In this document: positions 13,181-21,252 of the stretch, one piece after another
Layout: every line of letters starts with the position of its first letter
How positions within the stretch are numbered: the first letter of the stretch is position 1
Program-made: the position numbers and the translations under genes
IMG/VR virus record: IMGVR_UViG_3300032086_000934
Location: 1-24,129 of that record
DNA length: 24,129 nucleotides
Strand: one strand, 5' to 3'
Source: a virus
Notes under the pieces: generated by a model
Database searches by the model: none
Told to the model about the DNA's origin: nothing
The model's input: only the letters and a program-made list of their open reading frames with translations

Positions 13181-13573
13181 ATGCAAACAAACTCAGATAT
13201 ATACCAAGCGTTTATTGACAAGATAGACACCGAATTCGGCGGCACTTTCAGTATTAGCTATGAGGGATATAGCTTCACGCCTCCAGCTAGTGGCGTATGG
13301 CTAGAGCTAAAACACTTCCCGAATACTGGCGTTGATCAATCTTTGGCCAGTAATACTGTGCTAGCTCAAGGCTTATTCCAAGTGACTGCAAAGAGCCGCA
13401 AAGAGAAAGGCATCATGCATATCCAAAACACATGCGACTTAGTGGCAGCTGAATTCCAAAAGAATACAGTTATTGCTGGTACATGTCGTGTGAGTGCTGT
13501 ACCTTATCAATCTAGCCCACTAACAGAAGATGACCGCATATCGGTTGGGCTTACCATTCCCTACTCTGAATAG
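13181..13573 (+). CDS. Tail terminator protein (DUF4128-like)
   Basis: The 130-aa protein has the size and pattern of DUF4128 / lambda gpU-like tail terminators: an N-terminal helix (SDIYQAFIDKIDTEF), the strand VWLELKHFPNTGV, the central GLFQVTAKSRKEKGIMHIQNTCDLVAAEF and a final VSAVPYQSSPLTEDDRISVGLTIPY strand. It would cap the tail tube when the tape-measure length is reached and dock to the head. It directly precedes the tail tube gene. A GGG site lies before the ATG. Confidence 0.75.
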   Translation: MQTNSDIYQAFIDKIDTEFGGTFSISYEGYSFTPPASGVWLELKHFPNTGVDQSLASNTVLAQGLFQVTAKSRKEKGIMHIQNTCDLVAAEFQKNTVIAGTCRVSAVPYQSSPLTEDDRISVGLTIPYSE

Positions 13574-13586
13574 CTAGCTTTAATTA

Positions 13587-13616
13587 TGGTATCATTGGCT
13601 TACATTTAAACCAATG
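13587..13616 (+). promoter_or_regulatory. Candidate promoter and inverted repeat before tail tube gene
   Basis: TGG-TATCAT (13587-13595) fits an extended -10 element. The inverted repeat CATTGG (13593-13598) / CCAATG (13611-13616) overlaps it and reaches the GAGG ribosome site of the tail tube gene. A separate promoter would suit a protein needed in many copies. The -35 region is not recognisable. Confidence 0.38.
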
Positions 13617-13626
13617 AGGAAAACCC

Positions 13627-14085
13627 ATGGCTGAAGTATTAAAGTCCGGTGTTGGTGCTACGTTTAGCATCGTTGCCGGTGAACCTGCTACCTATGACGA
13701 CACTGGCTTTGCCGCACTTACTTACCTAGAAGTTGGCGAAGTCATCTCTATTGGCGCTTACGGCGGCACAGCAGAAGTCCTAACCCAAACCCCTGTTAAG
13801 TCTGGCATCATCAAGAAAGTAAAAGGCTCAACCAACTACGGCTCTCAAACGCTACAGTTCGGCCTTGAGACTGACACTGGCCAAGCTGCCCTACAGTCTG
13901 GCTTTGATGGCGCTAACAAAAACGCAATCCACAGCGTTAAGCTTGAATATTCTGACGGTTCTATCCGCTACTACACCGGCCTTGTGACTTCTTTCGAGTT
14001 CCAAGAAATTAGTGCAAGCTCGTTCGTAAACGCCGCTTCGACTATCGAAGTGAACAACTCAGTTGTAGACGTGGTGCCTGCATAA
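13627..14085 (+). CDS. Major tail tube protein
   Basis: A 152-aa protein with GAGG before its ATG. It is rich in Gly, Thr, Ser and Val with the strands expected of a lambda gpV-like tube: TYLEVGEVISIGAYGGTAEVLTQ, GIIKKVKGSTNYGSQTLQFGL, a loop DTGQAALQSGF, then HSVKLEYSDGSIRYYTGLVTSFEF. The N-terminal KSGVGATFSIVAG and the conserved-type D.GQ..L..G motif are typical. No C-terminal Ig domain is present. It is followed immediately by the tail assembly chaperones, the canonical order. Confidence 0.85.
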   Translation: MAEVLKSGVGATFSIVAGEPATYDDTGFAALTYLEVGEVISIGAYGGTAEVLTQTPVKSGIIKKVKGSTNYGSQTLQFGLETDTGQAALQSGFDGANKNAIHSVKLEYSDGSIRYYTGLVTSFEFQEISASSFVNAASTIEVNNSVVDVVPA

Positions 14086-14086
14086 T

Positions 14087-14467
14087 ATGGATTTATCTAG
14101 CCTAGCCCTTGAGCAAACCGCTGAAATGATTCTTAAAGATCCAGTATCTGGTGTTGACACTGATGCTGTGATTGTTTTATACGGCAAAGACTCAAAGCAA
14201 TATCGTGACTCTTTCGCAGTACAAGCGAAGAAAGCCGCAGCCATGAAGTCAAGCGATAGCGATTACCAGGAGAAGCTCTCGGAGCTAGGACTAGATATTT
14301 TCATTAAATGTACCAAGGATTGGCGCAATGTTGGACTAGATGGCAAAGAGCTAGAGTGCACGCCAGAAAACGTGACCATGCTGTATAAAGATGAGCGCTT
14401 TGTATGGATACATAATCAAATTAGTGCCTTCATGGAGAAGCGAGCAAATTTTATGAAGCGTCCATAG
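14087..14467 (+). CDS. Tail assembly chaperone, upstream part (gpG-like)
   Basis: The 126-aa zero-frame product is acidic and helical (FAVQAKKAAAMKSS, YQEKLSELGLDIFIKCTKDWRNV, FVWIHNQISAFMEKRANF). It lies between tail tube and tape measure, the place of lambda G. It does not end in the tail tube but wraps the tape measure during assembly. Near its 3' end the zero frame reads GCA AAT TTT ATG, giving a heptamer A AAT TTT at 14446-14452. A -1 slip there joins it to the downstream frame to make a 242-aa fusion. The zero-frame product ends four codons after the slip site (MKRP, then TAG). Confidence 0.8.
   Translation: MDLSSLALEQTAEMILKDPVSGVDTDAVIVLYGKDSKQYRDSFAVQAKKAAAMKSSDSDYQEKLSELGLDIFIKCTKDWRNVGLDGKELECTPENVTMLYKDERFVWIHNQISAFMEKRANFMKRP
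14446..14452 (+). promoter_or_regulatory. -1 ribosomal frameshift site A AAT TTT
   Basis: The heptamer fits the X XXY YYZ rule in the correct phase of the gpG-like gene (codons AAT 14447-14449, TTT 14450-14452). After slippage the next codon is TAT at 14452 in the frame of the 14491-14814 gene, which is open from there. A stem of about six pairs (14455-14460 with 14471-14476) with a ten-base loop follows at once and could stimulate slipping. Confidence 0.8.
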
Positions 14468-14814
14468 AGGCGCTTTTAAACTGGGCAAAAATGGAGGCGT
14501 TTCTTGATACGACTCCAAACGAGGCCAAGATTTGCAGGCGTGAACAGGGTGGATTGAAGTCTAACCCAAAGGGGCCGTTGGCTTACTTGATCGACACGTT
14601 TAATGAGCTTGGACAGATTGTTTCAGGTGATGGCGGTCAACTAAGGCCGCTTAACTGGGCAGACTTGGCCGGGTATTGCCAAGTCACTGACACCAAGCTT
14701 GACCCGTGGGAATGTAAAACCCTAATAGATATGTCAGTCACTTATTTGTCTTCACATTTTAAATACAAAGACCCGCGCAGTCTAGCGCCTATAGCTGGAG
14801 AATTTAATGGCTGA
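14452..14814 (+). CDS. Tail assembly chaperone, frameshift part (gpT-like)
   Basis: This frame has an ATG at 14491 (107 aa), but 13 codons before it (YEASIEALLNWAK, 14452-14490) are open and read like coding sequence, and no clear ribosome site precedes the ATG. The better model is expression only as the -1 fusion: residues 1-122 of the upstream protein followed by 120 residues from here. The part contains WADLAGYCQVTDTKLDPWECKTLID, a motif seen in downstream parts of such chaperones. The fusion would recruit tail tube subunits to the tape measure. It overlaps the tape measure start by eight bases. Confidence 0.8.
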   Translation, partial: YEASIEALLNWAKMEAFLDTTPNEAKICRREQGGLKSNPKGPLAYLIDTFNELGQIVSGDGGQLRPLNWADLAGYCQVTDTKLDPWECKTLIDMSVTYLSSHFKYKDPRSLAPIAGEFNG

Positions 14815-16435
14815 TATTGCAGAGTTAGGTTTAAAGATAAACAGCCAACCAGTCGACCAAGCTGGTGCAAAGCTAAAGAACTTTGGCAAGATTGCGAGTG
14901 ATACAGAGCGCAAGGTTCTGCAATCCACTAATGGCATGGCTACTGGTTTTAAGTCGTTTAACACGTCTGTTAAGTCCGCCGCGCCAGTTGTTACTACGTT
15001 TGAAAAAACCGCAAAGACAGCCACCGCTACAAGCGGCAATTTCTCTAATAGCATTCGTCAAATATCCCTACAGCTTTCACAGGTTGCACAGCAAGGCGCA
15101 GTGACTGGTGACTTCTTCCGCGCGTTTACCGTCCAGCTTCCGGATTTACTCCTAGGCTTTGGTACGTTTGGTATCTTAATCGGTGCTGTAGCTGGTGCAT
15201 TAGGTGGGCCTTTGATTGATGCGTTGAGTGGGTCAAGCCAAGCATTAAAAGACGTTGATAAGGATATAGAAGAGCTTACCGATGGCTTTGAAGAGCTAAC
15301 AGACGCGCAACGTGCTTATGTTTTGTTATCGTCTGAGATTAAGCAAGCTGATCTGCAAAAAGAATTCGACGACATAGCGCAAGAGGTAAAGACCGCTGCC
15401 GATGAGTTAAAGGTACTCGAACAGGGCTTTAGGCTTATATCTCGTGGCAATAGAACGCAACGAGTTACTGTATCTGCTGATGCAGAAGAAATACAAGAAG
15501 CTGAGCTTGCACTAAAAAGACTTAGTGCGGTTCGTGACAATATAAGCCTAAAGCTTGATCGTGAAATAAAGCTACAAGATGAATTAAAGAATGCCACCGA
15601 CTTGACAACTCAGGCGGCGCTTGAGGCAAGCCGTGAGCAATCAAGGACTGACCTACTTAACCAGCTTGAGAATGCAACTGATGCCATACGGACAGCAGGT
15701 AGCACGCAGACTGAGATAGCTATTCGAGCGGCTAGCGAACGTAATTCTATTTTGGCGGCTGCTTATAATCAAGACTTAATTAGTTTTGCTGAGTATCAAG
15801 AGCAGCGTGTTCAAAACCAATTAAACCTACAAGCCGAACTGACAGAGATTGACGAAAAGGCACAGCAGCAACGCACGCAAATACTAACGGCTGGACAAGA
15901 GGCCGCCCTATCAGCTAGTGGTCAATTATTCGGAAACCTTGCATCCATTGCTAAAGAGGGTGGCGAAGACCAGTTTCAAGAGTATAAGAATCTTGCAAGT
16001 GCACAGGCTGCTATTGCTGCATCATTGGCAGCTATCAAGGCATTAGCAGAGGGTGGCCCGATACTAGGCCCAGCTTTGGCTGTTTCTATTGGTGCCGTTG
16101 CTGCTATCCAGATTGCCAAAATACAAGGCCAAGAATACCAGTCTAGCCGCGCAAGTGGCGGACAAGCCAAGGGGCGTGTATTAGTTGGTGAGAACGGGCC
16201 AGAGATATTAAACATGGGCAACAGCACTGGCTCTATTACTTCTGCCGCAAGCACTAAGCAAGAGCTAGGCGGCCAAACCGTCCAGCAGGTATTCAACATA
16301 TCACCTGGGCTATCCGGTGCTATCCAAGCCGAAATGCGAGCTATGTTACCATTGATTAAACAAGTTGCCATTAGTGGCGTATCAAGCGACATAAGAAACG
16401 GCGGTTCGACCGCTAAAGCCGTGGGGATTAGATAA
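14807..16435 (+). CDS. Tape measure protein
   Basis: At 542 aa this is the longest gene of the tail tube block and follows the chaperones with GGAG before its ATG. It begins ADIAELGLKINSQPVDQAGAKL, the usual phage tail tape start. Residues about 112-145 hold a Gly/Ala/Leu hydrophobic stretch (LLGFGTFGILIGAVAGALGG), which could insert into the host membrane during DNA delivery. Residues 150-370 are long helices with coiled-coil character, and a second hydrophobic Ala-rich stretch lies near 390-430. It is short for a tape measure; at roughly 0.15 nm per residue a tail of about 80 nm is expected, indicating a short siphovirus tail. Confidence 0.88.
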   Translation: MADIAELGLKINSQPVDQAGAKLKNFGKIASDTERKVLQSTNGMATGFKSFNTSVKSAAPVVTTFEKTAKTATATSGNFSNSIRQISLQLSQVAQQGAVTGDFFRAFTVQLPDLLLGFGTFGILIGAVAGALGGPLIDALSGSSQALKDVDKDIEELTDGFEELTDAQRAYVLLSSEIKQADLQKEFDDIAQEVKTAADELKVLEQGFRLISRGNRTQRVTVSADAEEIQEAELALKRLSAVRDNISLKLDREIKLQDELKNATDLTTQAALEASREQSRTDLLNQLENATDAIRTAGSTQTEIAIRAASERNSILAAAYNQDLISFAEYQEQRVQNQLNLQAELTEIDEKAQQQRTQILTAGQEAALSASGQLFGNLASIAKEGGEDQFQEYKNLASAQAAIAASLAAIKALAEGGPILGPALAVSIGAVAAIQIAKIQGQEYQSSRASGGQAKGRVLVGENGPEILNMGNSTGSITSAASTKQELGGQTVQQVFNISPGLSGAIQAEMRAMLPLIKQVAISGVSSDIRNGGSTAKAVGIR

Positions 16436-17583
16436 TGGCAGACTTTCCAGATATTGAACCGGATTTAGAAGAGATTGGATTGATTGCTAATAACCAAGTT
16501 TACGATTCAATCCTAACAGGGCAGGTGCAAACAGCATCGTTAAGCGGTGCCAAGTGGACATGCGCACCTACATTTAGCAACCGCAACGGCAAAGAAGCGC
16601 GCGACCTAAGGGCGTTTATCTTTGGGCAGAACGGTGTATCCGGTCGGTTTAATTATTACCCCGCCTCGATAGATAACGTTGGCACCCATGCTGGGCTAGG
16701 TGTGGTCGATGGCGCTGGCCAGACTGGTAGTACATTAGTGACAAAGGATTGGGATGCTGATCAGTCATTGTTATTCGCCGCTGGCGATTATTTAACCGTC
16801 AATGGTGAGATGAAAATGGTCACGGCTGATGTTGGAACTACCGATGATAGGATTGAATATGATGAAACTAATTACATGTCTAGTCCGTTTGATCCGAGTG
16901 GGTGGAGTGGTGCTAGTGATCCAGATTTATCATACACAAGCACTACCGAGACAAACCCAAGCGGGGAGAGTTTTGTGGGTGAATTCGAATATATTGGGCC
17001 ATCATTCCCTTTATTAAGTACCGCCTCCTATATAAGTTCGCCAGTTATCGGGGATTATTTCTTTTGTGTGCAAATTAAGTCTGAAGATATAAACGCAGGG
17101 TTGAGAATTATTTTCAGAAGTGTAGCTACTACCCAAATTGCCAACATATATATTAATGCGATAACTGGTAACTTCACAGATGGTGGGTATGGCGTATCTA
17201 CCAATAACATATTTACAAGCAGTGGGGAAAACATAATACAGGTAAAAATACCTTATCTTGGCGGGCAAAGCGAAATCAGAACTGAATTTTATTTTTATGA
17301 GGTTGATCCTAATGGTAATCAGTCAGGGTTTCCAGTTGTTGGCGACAAAATTAAAATACAAGCCGCCTTCTTCGGCAAAGCCGACGACTGGCCAGCTAAA
17401 CTACGCGCAGACGCTACCATACCAATCACGCCGCCTATGCGCACAAGTCCAGCTGATGGCGCACTAATCGAGGCTAATAATCCATACTTTCAGGGCCGCT
17501 TAGAATCTGATGATATGAGCCGTTTACAGGTTAGTTCGCCAGTCATCTATAACACAACACTCTCAATAGTCGAGGCGTTCTAA
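16435..17583 (+). CDS. Distal tail / minor tail protein with inserted binding domain
   Basis: The 382-aa protein seems to be a split structure. Residues 1-133 (FPDIEPDLEEIGLIANNQVYDSILTG to MKMVTADV) and 327-382 (PPMRTSPADGALIEANNPYF to YNTTLSIVEAF) read as one minor tail protein domain. Between them residues about 134-326 form a beta-rich module starting SSPFDPSGWSGASDPDLSY and ending VGDKIKIQAAFFG, the general form of carbohydrate-binding or lectin-like modules found in phage tails. The DNA of the inserted part is visibly richer in A and T than its flanks, suggesting separate acquisition. By order it replaces a lambda M/L-type protein between tape measure and hub. Confidence 0.7.
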   Translation: MADFPDIEPDLEEIGLIANNQVYDSILTGQVQTASLSGAKWTCAPTFSNRNGKEARDLRAFIFGQNGVSGRFNYYPASIDNVGTHAGLGVVDGAGQTGSTLVTKDWDADQSLLFAAGDYLTVNGEMKMVTADVGTTDDRIEYDETNYMSSPFDPSGWSGASDPDLSYTSTTETNPSGESFVGEFEYIGPSFPLLSTASYISSPVIGDYFFCVQIKSEDINAGLRIIFRSVATTQIANIYINAITGNFTDGGYGVSTNNIFTSSGENIIQVKIPYLGGQSEIRTEFYFYEVDPNGNQSGFPVVGDKIKIQAAFFGKADDWPAKLRADATIPITPPMRTSPADGALIEANNPYFQGRLESDDMSRLQVSSPVIYNTTLSIVEAF

Positions 17584-18131
17584 TGGATCCTGCAGTTATT
17601 ACGGCGCTAGAAAGTGATCATTTCGACATTCGGTTTTTAGTTAAATTCGAATTAGATAGTGGAACGCTTTTCTATACCACTAATCCGAATGGCGCTACCT
17701 TTGACGGGGATGATTATACCTATCTTGGTGCTATTGGCTCCTTGTCTGATTCAAAAGAAACTGACCAGTTAGACCCTAGCGAGTACCAAATAGGGATAGG
17801 CGGTGCTGACCCTACAATATTGGCCCTCTTCCTTAGCGAGCCAGTAATTAATCGTAAATGCTCCATAATCACTGTGGTTTGCCAAAATGGTATACTTATC
17901 GGAGAAATGACACGGGTTGAGGGTTTTATGCAACCGGCGACTATATCGCAGGGCAAAAGCTCATTAATAACTATACCCATCAAAGATGATTTAGCGGATT
18001 GGGATCGTAATATTGAACAACTATACACAGATGCAGCACAGAAACGAATCAATCCTAATGACAACTGCCTTGAGCATGTTAGCGAACTTGCAAGCAAAGA
18101 AATCCGCTGGCCCGCAGCATCTTTCTTTTAA
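17583..18131 (+). CDS. Minor tail protein, DUF2163-like
   Basis: The 182-aa protein starts at an ATG overlapping the previous stop (TAATG). It begins with a helix DPAVITALESDHFDIRFLVKFEL and a beta domain (GTLFYTTNPNGATFDGDDYTYLG), and ends DLADWDRNIEQLYTDAAQKRI...DNCLEHVSELASKEIRWPAAS. That combination resembles DUF2163 / lambda gpL-related tail tip proteins, which sit between the distal ring and the central hub. One lambda gpL-like iron-sulfur cysteine cluster is not evident here. It is followed after ten bases by the gpJ-like gene. Confidence 0.7.
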   Translation: MDPAVITALESDHFDIRFLVKFELDSGTLFYTTNPNGATFDGDDYTYLGAIGSLSDSKETDQLDPSEYQIGIGGADPTILALFLSEPVINRKCSIITVVCQNGILIGEMTRVEGFMQPATISQGKSSLITIPIKDDLADWDRNIEQLYTDAAQKRINPNDNCLEHVSELASKEIRWPAASFF

Positions 18132-18141
18132 GGGGGTTTAA

Positions 18142-21100
18142 ATGGCCTCTTTTAGTGATTTAGATATTACCTATAGCAAAGGTGCACTAGGGCAAGCTGC
18201 CAGTGCATTTGGGTTAGATTATTTAATCAATCCATTTGTCGCGCTTGGCAATGACATATTCGAGGCCGCTGGCAATGAATTAATCAAAGCCTTGCAGCCT
18301 GACATTGACTACTCAGACCGCAAGGTAAATACACGAGGCCCGACCACGCCTAGGCGCATCATCTATGGCGAGGCTCGAGTTGGTGGCCAAGTTATATTCA
18401 CAGACTCAACCGGCGACGACGACAGAAACCTTCGAATGGTTATTGCGTTTGCTGGCCATAGCTGTGAAGAAATCGGCGATATTTATATCAATGACGATTT
18501 AGTTACTGACCCCAAGTTTGACGGCCTTGTCTCTGTATTCAAACAGCCTCAAACTGGCGTTAATGAGACGCTTAATTTTGCCAACGAATATGCAGGCAGA
18601 ACGAACTACCTTTATGAGCAGATAGCTTATGTATTTATAGTTTTCAAATATGATCAGGAAGTGTTTGCTGGCGTGCCGAATGTTACGGCTATAGTTAAAG
18701 GCAAAAATACTATCTATGATCCGCGCTCTGGGTTAAGCAGCTACACTGATAACGCTGCTTTATGTATGCTCGACTTCTTGCGTACTGAGCGCAAGCTTTC
18801 CGACGACTTAATTGACATGGACTCATGGGCTAATGCTGCTGATATATGTGACGAACAAGTCGCCGCGGCTAATGGCGGGACTGAGCCGCGCTTTACGCTT
18901 AATGGTACGTTAATCCGCAACGGCTCTAAGCTTCAAGCACTGACTAAGATGGCAGTGAATTCTGGCATCTACCCAGCGCGTGAAGAAGGCATATATAAAG
19001 CTGTGCCGCTTGTTTATACTGCGCCCGCAGTTGACGCCATTGTTGATGAAACAGATATTATTGGCGATATCCAGATAACAACCGGTAACGGCAAGCAAGA
19101 CAAAATCAATACTATTGTTGGCACCTATATCGACGCTGCCACTAACTACGAGCAAGTCGAATACCCATCTATTCAAACGCCAAATTACGAGACAGAAGAC
19201 CGAGAGGTCTTGCAGCAGTCGGTTGACTACCAGCTTGTAAACAGTGGCACACAGTGCCGCCGGTTATCAAAAATAGCATTAGAGCAATCGCGTCGAGGGA
19301 TTACTGTTTCATTTAATGGCCGTTACCGTTTGCTACAGTACCCAGTTGGCAGCAGGATTAAACTAAATTATTCAGCATTCGGATGGACTGAGAAAATATT
19401 CCGAGTGGTTAGCCGCACAGTTAGCCCACAAGCTGGCGTTAACGTCATTCTAAAAGAAGACGACCCAACTATCTATTCATGGGAAGAAGGCGACGCACTG
19501 GCTACAGTGGTGCCGCCATTCTTGAACCTGCCTAACCCTAATGTGGTTGGTGCGCCTTTTGATTTGGCAGTCACTGAGACACTCTACCAAGCGAACACAC
19601 AAGCCGCCGTTAAGGTTCGAGCCGCTTTTACTTGGTCAGCTAATGACGCATCTATCCGCCATTATGAATTAGAAGGCTCATATCAGGGCGGGCTATATCG
19701 GGCCTTGAGTTCGTTTATAGCTGGCAATGAATTCAAGTTTGACGATTTGCAGGTTGGCACATGGGTATTTCGTGTCCGTGGGGTTAATAGTATTGGGGTT
19801 AAGTCACCTTATGCTGTGCTTGCCTACAATATGCTGGGCAAAACCGAACCGCCTAGTGATGTGACTGGATTTAAAGGGACTGTGCGCCCATTCGGGATAG
19901 AAATAAGCTGGGATGAAGTACCCGATTTAGATATTGATTTGTATGAAATCCGCTTAGGCTTAAGTTGGGATACTGGCACAGTATTGCAGCGTATGTCTGC
20001 CTTGAACTGGTCATGGGAAACCCGCCCGACTGGTACAGAGCGCTTGTTCATTAAGGCCATAGATACCAGTGGGAACTACTCACAGAACGCCAGTGAGGCG
20101 CAGATTGTAATTCTTGCACCTAAAGCACCTTCACCAGTTAGCGCTACTGTTATTGATAATAATGTGGCACTTCGCTGGGTTGATGCTACTAGCTCGTTCA
20201 GTATTGCCAAATATGAAGTGCGTAAAGGTGCGACTTTCGAGTCTAGCGCGTTGCTTTACGAGGTAACTGGCACAGGCAAGCAAGTACAAGAAGTGGCCAA
20301 GGGAACTTATACATATTGGGTGCGCGGTATCGACATTAAGGGGAATGCTGGCCCTGCTGCGGGCGCTACTGCAAACGTAGACCAGCCGCCTGATTTTGTG
20401 TTGCAATCCGATGCCAATCTGGACTTAACGACCGCCACAGTTGTTAATATGGCCGATACGATTAGTGCCGGTGTAACAATTGATAATGACACCATAACGA
20501 TTGATAACGATGCCATAACCATTGACAGCGACGTTATGAGCGTATGGGTTGGCCCCTGTAACACTACTGAGACATGGGCGGAGCATTTCGAGAAGTTACC
20601 AGGCTATGTACTGCCAACAACTATCGACAACGACACGATAACAATAGATAACGATACGTTGTTAATTGATAACGATTATCAGTCTATTCAACAATTGCAG
20701 ATTAACAATGGCTTTAATAGTTACCTACAGCCAACGCCTGCCAGTGCAAGCTTGGAAGCAGTAGAAGACTATCAGGGAATTCTGGCGCTGTCTCGAATCC
20801 AAGTTACGCCAGATGTCGAAGTATTATCAGGCTCGCCTACTGTGACTTATACGACAAGTTATTCGGCCGATGGAATTACTTACACCGACGTAGCAGGTAC
20901 TGAGGCAGTAGGTGTTAACTTTCGCTATGTGAAAGTAAGGGTTGATATTACCAGCACGTCCGAGCTTGACCTTCTGCGAATAAATTACCTTCGTGTTAGA
21001 CTTGACGTTAAATTAAAGACTGATGCAGGGCGCGTTGTTGTGTCGTCAACAGGCGGCACACCGGTGCTGTTTAATGTGCCTTTTGTCGATATCCAGTCGC

Positions 21101-21252
21101 TAACAGTATCAGCCAATGGGACTACTTTTAGAAATGCAATATATGATTTTGTTGATACCCCTAACCCTACAGGGTTTGATGTGTATCTATTCGATGAAAA
21201 TGGCAACGAGCTATCTAGTGGCGAAGTGTCTTGGAATGCGAGGGGCGTGTAA
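18142..21252 (+). CDS. Tail tip attachment protein (lambda gpJ-like)
   Basis: This 1036-aa protein is the largest of the window and has GGGGG before the ATG. The first 420 residues match a gpJ-like hub (APRRIIYGEARVGG-type segment near 70-83, TNYLYEQIAYVFIVFKYD, WANAADICDEQV, LTKMAVNSGIYPAREEGIYK). Three fibronectin type III-like repeats follow at about 471-568, 570-661 and 662-750. Residues 779-847 hold two triplets of a TIDND heptad repeat around a 27-residue segment with WVGPC and TWAEHFEKLPGY. The C-terminal 190 residues are beta-rich. It probably forms the central tip and binds the fibre proteins encoded next, whose first gene overlaps its stop. Confidence 0.85.
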   Translation: MASFSDLDITYSKGALGQAASAFGLDYLINPFVALGNDIFEAAGNELIKALQPDIDYSDRKVNTRGPTTPRRIIYGEARVGGQVIFTDSTGDDDRNLRMVIAFAGHSCEEIGDIYINDDLVTDPKFDGLVSVFKQPQTGVNETLNFANEYAGRTNYLYEQIAYVFIVFKYDQEVFAGVPNVTAIVKGKNTIYDPRSGLSSYTDNAALCMLDFLRTERKLSDDLIDMDSWANAADICDEQVAAANGGTEPRFTLNGTLIRNGSKLQALTKMAVNSGIYPAREEGIYKAVPLVYTAPAVDAIVDETDIIGDIQITTGNGKQDKINTIVGTYIDAATNYEQVEYPSIQTPNYETEDREVLQQSVDYQLVNSGTQCRRLSKIALEQSRRGITVSFNGRYRLLQYPVGSRIKLNYSAFGWTEKIFRVVSRTVSPQAGVNVILKEDDPTIYSWEEGDALATVVPPFLNLPNPNVVGAPFDLAVTETLYQANTQAAVKVRAAFTWSANDASIRHYELEGSYQGGLYRALSSFIAGNEFKFDDLQVGTWVFRVRGVNSIGVKSPYAVLAYNMLGKTEPPSDVTGFKGTVRPFGIEISWDEVPDLDIDLYEIRLGLSWDTGTVLQRMSALNWSWETRPTGTERLFIKAIDTSGNYSQNASEAQIVILAPKAPSPVSATVIDNNVALRWVDATSSFSIAKYEVRKGATFESSALLYEVTGTGKQVQEVAKGTYTYWVRGIDIKGNAGPAAGATANVDQPPDFVLQSDANLDLTTATVVNMADTISAGVTIDNDTITIDNDAITIDSDVMSVWVGPCNTTETWAEHFEKLPGYVLPTTIDNDTITIDNDTLLIDNDYQSIQQLQINNGFNSYLQPTPASASLEAVEDYQGILALSRIQVTPDVEVLSGSPTVTYTTSYSADGITYTDVAGTEAVGVNFRYVKVRVDITSTSELDLLRINYLRVRLDVKLKTDAGRVVVSSTGGTPVLFNVPFVDIQSLTVSANGTTFRNAIYDFVDTPNPTGFDVYLFDENGNELSSGEVSWNARGV
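20476..20682 (+). repeat. TIDND heptad repeats within the gpJ-like gene
   Basis: Three 21-base units at 20476-20538 encode TIDNDTI, TIDNDAI and TIDSDVM. Three more at 20620-20682 encode TIDNDTI, TIDNDTL and LIDNDYQ. The amino acids are conserved while many third positions differ (ATT/ATC/ATA, GAT/GAC), so protein selection keeps them. The regular Asp/Asn could bind calcium or form a small beta-solenoid. Confidence 0.75.

Noticed and set aside
15976-16392. Minus-strand 138-aa frame
   Set aside because: Antisense of the Ala-rich end of the tape measure; no coding signs beyond length.
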